DNA of 64,000 bases from Scleropages formosus (Eukaryota > Chordata > Actinopteri > Osteoglossiformes > Osteoglossidae), in contig NC_041809.1 of NCBI RefSeq assembly GCF_900964775.1, positions 31,518,172 to 31,582,171 of the forward strand, given 5' to 3'. This document shows, piece after piece, positions 10,660 to 23,643 of this stretch. Within the stretch, counting starts at the first letter, position 1. Each line of letters opens with the position of its first letter. Position numbers and translations under genes: made by a program. A model generated the notes under the pieces. It saw only the letters and a program-made list of their open reading frames with translations, searched no databases and was not told the DNA's origin.

Positions 10660-13600
10660 GGTGGCGGAGGAGCCGGGCACGGCGCTCTCACTTCAGGGGT
10701 GGGGGGAAGAGAGGACGGGGCCCCCGGGGAGACCGACTTCGGCTCAGCAAGAGAGGGAGAGGTGGCGTCTTGGTGGTGGCTCAGCAATAAGAAGGACAGA
10801 AGGAGAGGGGCAGCAGACACATGGAGTGCTACGTAAGAAAAAGGTGGAGAGAAGATGAGAGGGTGGGGGCGAGACGGGAGGGAGGGATAAAGCGAGCGCT
10901 CGGGGCACGGATTTAGGACAGGTCGACACTTACGTGCCTATCAAGGGGCCCTGCGGTGCTAAGTCCCATTTGGGGACTTCCTTCTTTTCATTGTTTGGAG
11001 CAGCTGGTTTATGACAAAACTACTTTTCGCTCTTCCAACAGTTTGCTTCGGGCAAAAGTCATTTGTGTAGGAACCCTCTGAGGGTTTTCTTTTTGACTTC
11101 TAAAATTTTGGGTGCGGTGTATCGGACCCTTTGCCTTACTGGTTGATTCTGCTGCCCACCAGGATGGCTGCTGGGACAGTGCTGGTGCAGCTGGGTGGTG
11201 GTCCCATCCTCTCACACCAAGTGAGACCTGGACTGAGAACACTGGGATTCCTGAAGGCAGGTGGAGACTGACACGGTCTACCTTGCTAATCCCCCTTTCT
11301 ATCTCATTAAAGCCATCCTTCCAATAAGAATCCAGGGCACTCATCAGCTCAGCACACTGCTCTGGGTTGTTGTGTCACACAATGGAGGGGACCTGCAAGG
11401 AGGATCTGATGAGAGGCCAGATAGGCAGTGAGAAGTAAAAAGATGGGAAATTGGGAAGGACAGAAAAGCCTGTTTAAAGAACCTGGCATAAATGTACCTA
11501 CTTATACAAGGTGTGTTGCATTAAAGAAGACGTTAACCTGATCCAGCTGAAGCCATTTGTATGAACACCTGGATTAGCTTCTGTCTTCCATCAAAGGTAC
11601 ATCATTAACTCCAGAAAACTGGAGTAATTGAAACTTACAGCATAGCTGAACCGTTCAAAAACCAAACCTCGAAAAGCTAGAAACACAAGACGGTTAAAAG
11701 TCCTTTACGGCTGCGTTCACTTTATTGATGGATCAATACACGGTAAGCTGAGGACCACAGGTGGTACGTCTCAATAACAGACAGTGTCGCACTGACAGGC
11801 TGACAACAGGTGGCATGTTGTACAGGTCACAGAGTGTATCAGCAAACAGAGCAATACAATCCTGCTACAGTGCACACAGTAAAACATCAGGCACTACTGA
11901 TCAATTATAGTTCGTTAAATGAATGAATGAATGAATGAATGAATGAACAGCAGCACTCTTCATTCCTGGGTTTCAGATGTTACAATGGGAACTGGTCTTT
12001 TCTCTTTCAGCAATCTGTGGTTCTGGGGTGTTGATGATGTTTTTATTCATAGATGACTATGATGTCATTACAACACCCCTGTCCTGCTTTACAGTTTACA
12101 ATCAGTACTTTCATCCATCCATCATAGAGAAAAAATGGCAGCAAAAGCGAATGACTGATAGATCCACACGAAATCGCAGCACTTCCTGCCGACGACGTCC
12201 TGCATTTTTTTTTGAAGTATGTTGGGAATATGAAAATCTTTCGGTGGAACTAAGAAGACCGTCATATGGAAATCACAGAAAACTAATGAAAATAATTCAG
12301 CCAATCTGCTAGCATGGAAACAAATGTTTTTAATTACAGTTCAATGAGGAAAGGATAACCCATATATTTAACTACATATCTAAAATGTTATTCCTAAATA
12401 TTTAACAAACAAACATGGCACAGAATTGCCAGGAATCATTTCTCAGGGCACCGGCAGTTACTGGGGGCGGCTGCATCAAAAAATGCATCAGTGCAAAGCA
12501 AACCCAACACTGAGTCTATATATCAGAGCTAAAAGAGCTGATAAGGATGGAGGTATAACACTGTTAAGAATAATAAGAGGAAATTACAGTTGTTGATGCA
12601 AGGTTTCTGAGTTGGCCTTCAGTATCAAGGTTACTTCTGCTGATTGCATTCGAGTTTCTCCTGCCATAAATATTGGCAGCAGCTCCCTGTTTTTACTTTA
12701 TTTTATTCATTTTTGGATGGTGAATTGAGGTAGATGGAAAAACAAGTAGCAAAAGGACAAAGGCATCTGCAGTGAGCTTACACTTATTTGCTTTCATTAT
12801 CAAACCCCCAAAGGCAAACAACTCCATCAGCATATTTCCCAGGTCTTGCTCATTGCTAGATGGAATATGAACCTTAACTCGTAGGAATCTTAATTGCTTA
12901 TTCTGAGAATAAAGACAACCCCTTCAGTGACACTTCCCATTTACTGGAGTCAAGAAAGGAGGTTTGTGAGGGTCTGCGAATGTGTAAATGCTAAAAGTGT
13001 AGTACTGTGCATTTTTCTACGTCAAAAATGTTCACGTGATGCATTGGCAGCTAAAGCACGGGATGGAAAAGTAACTGTGGTGTCTTAAACATAATTCCAC
13101 TGCTACATTTTGTAGTTTATCCATAATTTAATTTAATACCTATCTACCCGCTATTAAAGAAAACTTTTCAGAGCTATGAAGAAAAACAGGCGAGAGGTCA
13201 TAACGGATCTCACGTACAATTAATAATGGGACCCACAATCAAAAACCGATTTATATTCTGTGGCCTCAAAAGGCATCTGGTGATGAATAGGATAGGTAAA
13301 CACCTAATGGATGCAATTCCAGCACTCAGTTTTAAAGACGAGTTCAGTAACACCTTTAAACTCGTGCCGTGAAGGACAGAACAGTGAACGATCACGCTTA
13401 AATTCTTCAGTGAGTCAAAGCTATGTACACACCTTTAGTCTTTGGTTTCTTGTTTACATGCAGAGTATCGTTTTATTTCGGTAATGCGGGTCAAGATGGG
13501 AAAATCGTTAAAAAAGAGTGAAACTATCTATTTCTCTTGGCTTTAACGATTACGGTTCTTAATCTTACGTATCAGGATCAAATTTACGGTTATTCCGATT

Positions 13601-13773
13601 AGATTGTGAAGCTTAGCTCATTGTGTCTATGGAAAGATGCCGAGACATCTTGAAGGTGCTGAAGTTGTTGACATAACCACACAACTTGACAGCATGTCTA
13701 CCGTGACGTGAGAAGGAAGAAAACTACTTAAGGTATCTATGCCATGGATCATTGTTCTATGAGGCGTGAGGCA
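10660..13773. other. Intergenic upstream of prph2-like gene
   Basis: Holds the presumed promoter of the minus-strand peripherin-like gene, just right of 10,659, and the 3' end or UTR of the Pilt-like gene on its right side. A (GAAT)n tract of about seven units lies at 11,919-11,947. I see no TATA box or exon that I would defend, and no further gene. Confidence 0.4.
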
Positions 13774-15837
13774 TTAGAGTTGGGTTCTCTCCCCATTGAG
13801 CATGTCCTCCGTCACTCCCCCAGCCCAGCCCTGGATCTCCACCCTTCCCTGGCCCTCTATCTCTGCAGGATGGAGCTCACATATGAAGTGATTCAGCATC
13901 CGTGTGGCTGACTGGTAGCTGACCAAGGTGGTGCTCGACTCAAAAGTGTCCCCAGTTCCCACACCGATTGACCCTTTGTTGGACGCCATCTTCCAAGCGG
14001 AAAGGATTTCATCTTCATCCGAGTCTTCGAGTACCCCCCCCTCTGCCCGGTGGAGATCCAGCAGCGCTTCGGTGCACTTGAGGGTGGCCGGGGCAGGCTG
14101 GTCCTGGAGACGCTGCTGCTGGTGCTTGCTTGTGGTGTGGATCTCCTCCAGGCTGGCAGACAGGATGCGGATCGGGGATCCCAGCTTTCTCGTGGCGGTG
14201 ACCCCGCGTCCCTCCCCCACCGGCCTGTCCGAGACACTTTTGAAGCGGGTGAGGCTGACGTCAGCAATGGGGACGGGCAAAGTTTCAGGGTGCATGGAGA
14301 ACTGGAGGTGAGGGATCTGCAAGGGGCGAGGAGATGGTCGTCCGATGGCTTCCTCGCCCCCTGACTCGCTCTCGGTATCTCTCTCTCGCTTACGGTCTCG
14401 CTCCATCCCTATCCAACGACTCTGGTCTTGCTTCCACGGCAGAAAGGCTGTAACGTTGTGCTGACCTCTTCCTGGACCCCTTAGCCCACATGACTGCACC
14501 TCCTCTCCAGCTTCTGACCAGTCAGACTCCTCCTCCTCCATGACAGGGCCCAACACCTGGACATCCTCAACGATGGGAACTTTGTCGAATTGCTCACCGT
14601 CCATGAACTGAGCAGGAGGGGGTGCCACTTGGAGAAGGAACTGATTGACAGCCTCTTCAGACTGGAAGTGTTTTTCCAGTGCTTCCTGCAACAGAGAAGG
14701 AACCTAAAAGGAGAAACAAACAGAATTTCTTGTAATCAAGAAACACAGTATATAAATTTTGCCAGCTTCCATACTTAGCTGCCGAACCTGACCCTAACTT
14801 AGTAATAAAGGATGTCCAATTTTAAAACCTGAATAGAATATTTAGCCGGTATGTCATACAGAGAGATGAGATTTACAGATGAGCAAAGCACTGAGAAGAA
14901 AGCAGGAACACCTTCAGCATAGTGTGGAAAATTACTTTTTCATTCAAGACATCACAGTTAATCAAAAGCACACATTTTTGTGTGCTCCCTTTTCACTTAA
15001 ATATTTGCATTGGCCTTCTTCACTACTGTACTCTTAAAATATGCTTGCCTCTTTTTTCATTGTTCTTCAGGTAAAGCATAAGGTGTACTTTGTAAAGGTA
15101 CGCTGAAGTTACCGATGCAGTACGTTATGAGTTACAAAGAACCGCTTTGTCCTGAAGTCCCCCACTTGCGTGACCTGCTTATTTTCAAGCACGTTTCTCT
15201 GTGAGAAATTCTCACGTTAATATTCTCCAGGGTCTGGATGGTCGTCTTTGCAGTGGATAGCTGCTCCGTGAGCTCGGAGATGCGTTGGTTTAAATGCTCG
15301 CGTTCTCCATCCATGTTCTGAGCCTGGAGGGAATCGGTATCACCGTTATGAAGGACTCATCGCCACGGGGTATGTGAATGGTGACAGCTTGTGAAACTGC
15401 GAATGCGCTGCTCAGTATAAAGTGATGATTTTGTGACATGAATTGCTAAGGGCAGCAAGGAAATTTGAAACCCGCAGAGTCAAATAAAAGCGGGCCATTT
15501 ATTCTTCAAGGCCACCAGCTGATTCATCAAGAGTGTGCTGGCTGAGTGCTGTTAAACCAGCTATGGTCATTAGTCACATTGGGATTATGAACTCGCTGGG
15601 TAAATAAACCCGTTGTACCGCCATTGTGCAAGAAATTACTATTGCATGCAGAATTTTTTTACAGCTGTACGGGGACACCTCAAATCTCACCACAGAATGA
15701 AGCTTCTGCTCCAGTAGATGGTTCGTCTGCTGAGTACTGGAGTAATTTTCTTGGAGCCTAGAAGGCAAAGCGGTGGGAAAGGAAGACAGTTTAGCATATA
15801 GAATAAAAAAGAGGCACAACAGAGATGAGGACTGGAG

Positions 15838-15873
<36 letters not shown>

Positions 15874-18800
15874 GAGCTGAATTTTGCTTAGTTACATTAC
15901 ATTTATTTATTTAGCAGACGCTTTTCTCCAAAGCAGCTCCCAATAAACTCTATATAGTGTTATCAGCCCACACACCTTATTCACCGCGGTGACTTACACT
16001 GCTAGATACACTACTTACACTGGGTCACTCATCCATGCATCAGTGGAACACACACACTCTCTCTGTCACTCACACACTATGGGTGAACCTGAACAGCATG
16101 TCTTTGCACTGTGGGAGGAAACCAGAGCACCCTGAGAAACCCACACAGAGGAGAACATGCAAACTCCACACAGACTGAGCGGGAACCCAACCTACGTCCT
16201 CTCGCACCACCCATGCGCTGTGAGACAGCAGTGCTACTCGCTGTACCACTTTACTGCCCACGGTATTATTTATTATATCACCTACAATAAATCTCAGCAG
16301 GTCTCTGTTGTGTGTGTTGTACTGGAATGAGTGCTGTAGACATACCAGCAATGCCTTCCCCACCTCTCAGAAATGTCTTTATCCAAGAGTCCATGAGCCC
16401 TGACCTTTTGAACTTGTCCTTAAGGCTGCTCAGCTCCACGCGGGTCCTCTGAAGCTCCGCCTCCAGCTGTTGGTGGTTACTCTTAAACTCGGCGCCCATG
16501 CACTCCATGCGCACAGCCGTCTGCAGAAGGCTATGGTGCAGATCCTGGTTCTGATCCTGCAGAAAGCTGGAAGGAGGAGGCAGAGAGAGGAGGCGATTAG
16601 AGCCAGTAAGTGGCAGAGCAGACAAAGGCCAGAAAGACTGGTGGGGAGAAGACATTCAACAGAAAGAAATGCTGTTTTATTCCACTGTTCAATACAGAGC
16701 TGTTGTTCAACAACTGCGAGACAGCCGCAGAACCTTCTCTCAGTCTTACGTAACTACGTAAATAAAGCCAACAGGAAGAGACGGGAAACTCACCGAATTC
16801 TGTCTACGTCTGACATTTTTTCCTGGCAAAAAAGTGGGAGGAGTTATACACTCATTTCCTGATTTCAAATCATGCATTCCTATAGCAGCATAAATAACCA
16901 CACTATTTATGGTACACAATTAATACTAACCGAATAGTCTTTAAGAAAGAATTACTTCTGAATGAATCATATACCTATTTGTGTGTAATGAATCTTATTT
17001 GTGTTTATCATGCATGAATTTCATTTCAACCCTAATAATCTCTCTTTGCATTATTATTATACTGTGTGTATTTCTGTGAATGATGTGAAATGAACTGACT
17101 TAAGTCATACAAACAAAGCCGGCAGATCAATGGCAAACAATGTTTCTGTGAAATCAACAGGCCATGTAAAAGAAGTGGAAATGTAAAAGGTTTGCGCTCT
17201 TCAAAATATCGTTTTGTGCGTCCTGCAGGTGTGACCCACCTGATTCTCCTCCAAATTAGGGTTGCTGGTGTTCTGGGATGAATCAGACCTGTAGGAATGT
17301 GACTTTTGCTCCTGGGCCACTGGAGGGGTGGCCTTGTGGCTGGCAGGATGTTGAGCTTGTATAGGGGGGTGGGGAAGTTGAGGAGAGCATAGGTGTTGGG
17401 GGTGCTGATGTGAGCTTTCATGGTGGGGATGTTGAGGGGAGCACTGATGGTAGGGGTGTAGAGGTGAGCTTTCATGGTGCAGGTTTTGAGGTGAGCTTTG
17501 GTGGTGAGGGTGTTGAGATGGGCTGTGGTGGGGGTGTTGAGGTGAGCTTTCATGGTGAGGATGTTGAGGTAAGCTGTCGTGAAGGGGGTGTTGAGTTGAG
17601 CTTTGGTGGCAAAGGTGCTGAGGTGAGCTTTCATGGTGGTGGTGGTGGTGGTGGTAGTGATGATGTGGATGCGTGTGGGGATGATTTGAATGATGGAGGT
17701 GATGATGGGGATGATGAGGGTGGTGCCTTGGCAGGCGTGGGCTCAGTTCTGGGCTAGTGCTTGTCCCATCTGTCAATCTACTGGCGGACCCTGCTTGTTG
17801 CTGCTTTGCCACTCGGTTGCCCTGCACCTGACCCAAGCAGGGGCTGTTCTCGGGACTGGTGCTGGTGTCAGTATGACTGTCCGGCAAGTGGAGTCCTGGG
17901 TGATGGCGAAGGTTCTGGGTGGTGCTGCAGGTTGAGTGGTGGTGACGGTGGTGGTGGGACTGGTGCTTACTGGGCTGGGATTTCTTGCTGCAGTCAGAGT
18001 GGACACCGGACCCAGCAGAGTCGGGGCTGTCAAGCTGCTTCTGTGACTGCCTTGTCTTCCCATCCTCTAGATTCTTCCCAGCACTTCGACGTTCCTCTCT
18101 CGGAGACATCAAGGAGGTCTGACCAGGGCTGCATGGCCTGCTAGTATTCGTAACTCCCAAGGAACTGAGGCGTGAGGGGCTGAGAACCTGTCTGGTTATC
18201 TCATTCAGAAAGGCAGAGAACTGCAGCTTCTCCTTGACAAAGTTCTGCCTGGCCTCCTCCCTTTTCTTCAGCAGGTCCTTCTCATCCATCTTAGACTTTC
18301 CTGTTCCTCTGCCCCAAGTCCCAGACTCTGCTCCTACCCTCTCCTCTTGACGAGAGAGTGCCTCCATGGATTTTGCTTTGCGGAAGTTGCCTGCTTTTGC
18401 TGCCAATCCACCATGACCTTGCCCATTCTTCAGGATGCCCTTGGCAGGAATCACATTTGATGACAGAGCCTTCGTGGCTTTTTTAGAGCTCTTCTGGCCA
18501 TCCTCATCATCACGAAGGGCCGAGTTCCGTTCGAGGCTGACAGACTTATAGAGATGATTGTCATCCTCAAGCAAGGGCTGTGTATCTTCCTCATCTTCCT
18601 CCTCAAACAACCTGCCCCTGGAGATGTCAGTGCAGGACTGCGAGTGCTGTGGACGGCGGAGGCCGGGTTTCCTCTCCATGAGAAAATTCCCATTGTCGAT
18701 GCTCGCCTCAGAGGACCACGTGGAGGAAGAAGAGGAAGTAGAGGAAGATGAAGATGAAGAGGATGAGGAACTGGAGGAGGATGAAGAAGAGGAGGTTGAG

Positions 18801-21800
18801 GAGGATGAAGTTGGGGCAGATGTGTGACAAGGGGTATGTGTGCAGGCATGAGTGGTCACATCAGCTCCGTGATGATGCTGGCAACGATGACGATGATGGT
18901 GCTGATGACCGCAGCGTGGATGAGGGGACTGTTCGTGGTGGTACTCTGCACTGTGGTGACTGTGGTGGTGATGGTGGTGGTGGCCACTGGCGTTGCCTCG
19001 CGGTGTGGCATAACTGCACAGCAGGAGGGGGCAACAACATCAGCAACATTAGCGAAGCCACCTGACTCAAGAAATGCACAATTTTTCTTAGCTGATGTGT
19101 TAATACAAGGAAACTTCATGTTTTATGTGAGCAGCTCAGGCTGAGTACTGTCCCTGCAGATACTACCAAAGACCAGCTCCAGAGAGCCAAACCTGATGGT
19201 GAGAAGCACCTATCCTTAACCTCCATGCCATACAGTGAAATTTGGCAGTGTTAGATCAACTCTGAGAAAGTTCAATCAGCCCTGAACTGGGTTCTTCAGA
19301 GACAGTATAAACTCCACGAGATCTTTTCCAACCCCAACGTGCTGTTGGAACGTGGCTCTATTACTCCCCTTCCTCTTTTCCTCCTTGTACCTGTCTGACT
19401 GCAGCTCCTGCCTTTTTATAAATATTTCACCGGCACACCTCAGCCTTATCCACACGGCACCCAGATAACCTACAGAGCCTCGAGTCCCCTTGCTTCTGGC
19501 CCCAAGCCTGTCTCCTGAGCCCAAGCAGAACCTTTATCAGAAATGTCAGCGTCGTTTTCAGTGCTCACACATGCCTGGCGCACACCTCATCTAAATGCTA
19601 GACCGTTCCAGCAAAGGATTCTTTCATTTGTCCATAGCATGTTTTATTATTTGGTATATTACACTTTATTGTTCGTATCCTACAATTTTATTATTTTAAA
19701 ATCCATTTAAACTGATAATGTGAAAAAGTACAATACCAGAATTATTATGCCCAGTCCTTTTTTTTTTTATTCTAGTGGGAAAAAAAAAAATGTTGGAGGA
19801 CATATTCTGAAGTGATGAGCATTTTTAAGCCTAAAACTTACCGAAGCTTAATAATACTATTTTATCATTTGAGTAAAATATACTATTATTTAAGTAGAAC
19901 GTATTCTTGGCTGGAAAGATAAAAAAATATTTTTAGTGCTGTACTGAGGATATCCAGCACAATGACCGTTTTTAATAGGCTACTTTAAGCTGTTGCAGAC
20001 TAGCCAAATACGTTAGTCATCCTGACACACGCTGCGCAGGTACAAAAAAATCTGTTGTGCAGAATGGGACCTCTTCTGGTGTGCATTCATTCCACATAAG
20101 CCAAGCATAAATAAACTAAAGGCTTAAATCCAAGGTAAAATCGCTCTGTAAATTGCTTAATGAGATTACCGCTGTGCTATAGGCTTTGCACACAAAGAGG
20201 GATTCAAGTCTCGGTCTGCAGGACTCCCAAACTGCATCTGGCCAGCAAAAATATGTGCTGGCAAGTCATCAGAGTCATGTTTTCCTTGTCATGCAGAGAC
20301 TACGGCTCCCAGTATGAGGAAGATAACTTGATGATCATTTGAGAACCATAGCCAAAATTACTAGGGCAAATTATGTTCATCCCAGTTGGTGTCACAGCGT
20401 ATTTTAATATTACTATGTTGATATTGCATAATTCACGCGTACCCTTCAAGTACATGGTTTACAGTCATAATTCGTGTATAAAGTTGTTCTTTTGGACTCG
20501 GGACAAAATAAACTCCAGTGGAAAACGAACCTAAGAGTACGCCTTATTCATATTACACACACACACACACACATTTTCAGAACCGCTTGTCCCATACGGG
20601 GTCACGGGGAACCGGAGCCAACCCGGTAACACAGGGCGTAAGGCCGGAGGGGGAGGGGACACACCCAGGACAGGACGCCAGTCCGTCGCAAGGCACCCCA
20701 AGCGGGACTCGAACCCCAGACCCACTGAAGAGCAGGACAGTGGTCCAACCCACTGCGCCACTGCACCCCCTTTTTATTCATATTACATTTACATTTATTC
20801 ATTTAGCAGACGCTTTTCTCCAAAGCGACGCGCATCTCAGCGAAAATACAATTTGTGCGTCACATAGGAGAAAGAGACGTGGTTGCAGACATGTGATTCT
20901 GAAGTAAACCTGGTTTGTTACTTTCCACTTTATGCACCGATGTTCATCGCTCGAGCAGGTGCACAAAACTCAGGACAGACGAATCCCGATAACCTTCCTG
21001 CAATTTTTCTTTTTTTTATAATAAGGTACACAAACAAGCATTCGCATACAATGCCGGAGTAGCGGCTGAACAAAGGCTTATCTGGGGAAGATCATGAAGT
21101 TACAGTGCGTGAACATTTACACCATACATGAGCTGGAGAGATTCATTCATTCATATTCATATTCAAATGACTGTGGGTTGCCAGTGAGAATTTTACCTCA
21201 ATTCAGACTCCACGCTCCCCAGTTTAGCAGTCTTAGAAGAAACTGTGAAGCTAAAGTGAGAACTCAAATTTTATCGATAAATGAGATTTTGACAGTTTTA
21301 GAGTCTTACAAGGACCTGAAATTGGACCAAAAGGTTACGTCTCTGAAACGCAAAGAATGTGTCGTGCCCTTGAAAGCGCTGCTTTACTTTAATTGCTCAG
21401 TAAATACACAGCTGAATTAATTGGAGAAACAAAAGGATACGGTTGCTATGGATACCCTGCCGCTATGTAAACAAATAATTCAATACGTGCAGAAAAACCG
21501 AGAGATGCTGCAGAGGTGGCCTACAGCACAGTTCATCACGAATCCGTTACTTATTATGTTGTCTACAATCCAAAGCAATTCACAAAGAGTAGAGTTTTCA
21601 ACATGTTTCAGGTTAATTTTTTAATCCTCTCCAGACCGCGAGAGCATTTCTCACTCGGGATTTTAATGCGGAACCTGAAGACAGAAGTGACCCGAAAAGA
21701 CTTTTTTGTAGATTGATAAAGTATGCCTTTCATAAGTTATTCAGTCACGTATAATAGCACACTAATGTAGCATCTGTTCTGAAAGCATCCATATTAATGT

Positions 21801-22351
21801 GGATGTGCTGGAAATAAGAATGAGTCCCGCTCGGACAGCTCTATTTAGTAAAGGCAATTCCGGGACACCGTACGCTGGTTCGAGGCAACCTACCCATGAT
21901 CGTCTTTCTCTTCCGCCCACTGCGGCCCCTGGTGGTGTTGGTGGTGCTGGGCGTGGTGGCGGCGAGCGTCGTGATGGTTGTGCTGGGAGTGGTGCGAGTG
22001 GGGGTGATGCTGATGGTGCTGATAATGGTGGGTCTGGTGGTGGTGGTGCTGATGGTGGGGGTCCACCTTGGGGCACTGCTGCACCGGGGTGAAGAACTTC
22101 TCCATCAGCTGCTGTTTCCCTGGGGAAAGCTGTTCCGCGGCCACTCCTGCTCCAGCATGCCGGTCCCAGGGGGCGATCTCGGGGAACGCGGAGTGAGGGA
22201 CGCTTCGGACCGAGCCCTCCCGCCCCGGAGCTTCGCCTGAGGCCTCGTGTTTCGGCTCCGCTCCCGGACCGGGGCTGCAGTCCTTGTGGGGAGTCACCTG
22301 GCGGTGCTGCGGTCTCTGGATGGGGCTCTTGCTGTGAACCGCAGACGTCAT
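13774..22351 (-). CDS. His/Ser-rich coiled-coil protein, TJAP1/BEGAIN (Pilt)-like
   Basis: Seven coding exons on the minus strand: 22,351-21,894, 19,013-17,240, 16,822-16,794, 16,566-16,405, 15,757-15,691, 15,323-15,216 and 14,703-13,774. Every junction is GT/AG, every phase fits, and the sum is 3,528 bases, 1,175 aa plus stop. Residues 1-152 end in a His-rich run; 153-205 are His-rich; 222-251 are nearly all Ser; 409-434 form a charged helix (EKLQFSAFLNEITRQV); 584-704 are a His-Pro-Gln-Ser tandem repeat; about 755-890 form a coiled coil; the rest is acidic and low-complexity. The coiled coil matches human TJAP1 with the same spacing: KDKFKRLQ, TNHLLEQKLH, then ELTEQL..AKTTIQTLENIN. A following LLQEALEKHFQS resembles ELQDMVRKHLHS, but the roughly 30 residues between are missing. 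TJAP1 sits at tight junctions and Golgi, BEGAIN at synapses; the function here is unknown. The start is the first Met of the open 5' exon. I do not recognise a human orthologue with this N-terminal half. Confidence 0.8.
15841..15869. repeat. Poly(T) tract
   Basis: 29 consecutive T bases in the Pilt-like gene's intron 4, next to a SINE-V copy. On the minus strand this is a poly(A) run. Confidence 0.9.
15888..16262 (-). repeat. SINE-V copy in Pilt-like intron 4
   Basis: On the minus strand the head reads gtggtacagcgagtagcac, then the core ggtttcctcccacagtgc and gacatgctgttcagg. The copy ends in the tail agcgtctgctaaataaataa next to the poly(T) tract. The conserved central core and LINE-like tail are features of V-SINEs. 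Confidence 0.85.
17362..17730 (-). repeat. Coding minisatellite encoding His-rich repeats
   Basis: Inside exon 2 of the Pilt-like gene. Units of about 27-30 bases encode variants of QHPHHESSP: about eight to ten imperfect copies at residues 615-700, preceded by a His/Pro run with a stretch of seven His in a row at 584-614. Because the unit length is a multiple of three the frame survives copy-number change. Confidence 0.85.
20558..20773 (-). repeat. SINE-A with exact 14-bp target-site duplication
   Basis: Full minus-strand SINE-A in intron 1 of the Pilt-like gene. TTATTCATATTACA occurs at 20,544-20,557 and again at 20,774-20,787, bracketing the element. The perfect duplication indicates a recent insertion. 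It is followed at 20,788-20,835 by a SINE/LINE tail fragment (minus). Confidence 0.93.
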
Positions 22352-22979
22352 TGTCCCAGTGGGGAGGCAGAGCCAACCTGTTCACACATTTTCCAGTGAA
22401 AAACCTATAAAGATCCCAGTGCATCAGCTCAGCAGTGGGGTCGGCGTGCTCATTTTTGCAAAATAATTCTGCCGCATTGTCTGCAATTGCTGTAGTAAGA
22501 GTGCAGAAGTTTGTTTAAACATAAATAGAAACAGGTTAAACTGTAATCAAATTTAGAAACTAAACGCATTCCTTAATATATTCTAAAAAGAGGACGTAAA
22601 TGCAAAGAAAGTCGTTTAGTCATTTAAAATTTGATGATCTATCTGTACAAATTAATGCATTTAAACACCATGTGCAGTCGCTGCAATGTCGTTTTCCATT
22701 TAGTTATTTGTTCTAAAATTAAACTCATTAATAGACAGATTTTTAAAAAAAAAAAAAAAATCACACACGCACAAAAAACTACTTACCGTATCCATTTTAT
22801 ACAACTGTCAACAAAATGCCATCCATCACAACAAAAAGTCTTCAGTATCCGGGAAACTGCATAAAAATCAAAATATATTTGAAGTAGCTCATTAGGATAA
22901 TCAATCTGTGGTCTTTCCGCCACATGTAGTTAGTGCTGCAGATGTGCTGCTTTCTCTCTCGCAGGACCCACAGAAGGAC

Positions 22980-23180
22980 AGGGCTGAAGATCATTGCGCT
23001 TTCTTTATTATATCTCTCCTTCCCCAGCTCACCCGCATGGTGCTAATTATCCAGCTCTGAGGGGGAGCGCGTGTGGGGCAAATGTCAATAATTCTTGTCC
23101 GAGCGCCTGATTGCCCACAGCAAAACGGCCGAGCCCGAACGCGAGGCTCCGCGGGACAAAGCCGTTATTAAATGTGCTCC
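22980..23180. promoter_or_regulatory. Candidate conserved non-coding element
   Basis: Single-copy stretch mixing homeodomain-like words (gctaattatcc, gtcaataattc, gttattaaat) with CpG-rich sequence. It lies about 650-850 bases upstream of the first codon of the Pilt-like gene, so it could be a distal promoter element. Based on texture only. Confidence 0.22.
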
Positions 23181-23436
23181 ATTCGATCTCGTTTTTACTT
23201 TGTTCTATAACAAAAATTTGGGGTGTGAAACAGCAGCTGCTTCTGTTAATATTAGTGTTAATGAGACGTACTTAGGATGCATCAAAATCAATATCTAACG
23301 CCTGCGATTTAAACGCTCACTCAAGCTCACACTCCAAAAACCCTACCGCAGTTTTACACCTCGCACCCTTTGCAAAGATGTTTCATTTCATTATCGTTTT
23401 TAATATTTTGTCAGTTACTGACATAACTACCAACCG

Positions 23437-23643
23437 ACCATCGTGAAGAACCGCATGTCCCGAGTGGGGTCGCGGTGAGCCGGAGCCTAACGTGGAAACA
23501 CAGGGCGCGAGGCTGGAGGGGGAGGGGAAACACCATGGACGGGACACCGCTCCATCGCAAGGCACCCAAGCGGGACTTAAACCCCGGACCCGCCACACAG
23601 CGGGCACCAGCCAAACCCGCTGCGCCACCGCACTCCCCTCTGC
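23437..23643 (-). repeat. SINE-A copy
   Basis: Minus-strand SINE-A. Flanks carry a diverged duplication (cataactaccaaccgac at 23,422-23,438; cataactacccacgac at 23,644-23,659), pointing to an older insertion than the copy at 20,558. Confidence 0.87.

Noticed and set aside
10447-10858. Plus-strand frames of 129 and 135 codons
   Set aside because: They lie antisense to prph2-like exon 1 and its upstream region; the minus-strand exon is clearly the real one.
17410-19065. Plus-strand frames opposite the Pilt-like exon 2, Gly/Val/Asp-rich
   Set aside because: Shadow frames of the His/Ser repeat on the coding strand.
18856-19119. 87-codon minus-strand frame that resembles a membrane segment
   Set aside because: It is the neighbouring frame of the His-rich start of exon 2. 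The frame that fits the exon 1 donor phase and the rest of exon 2 is the His-rich one.
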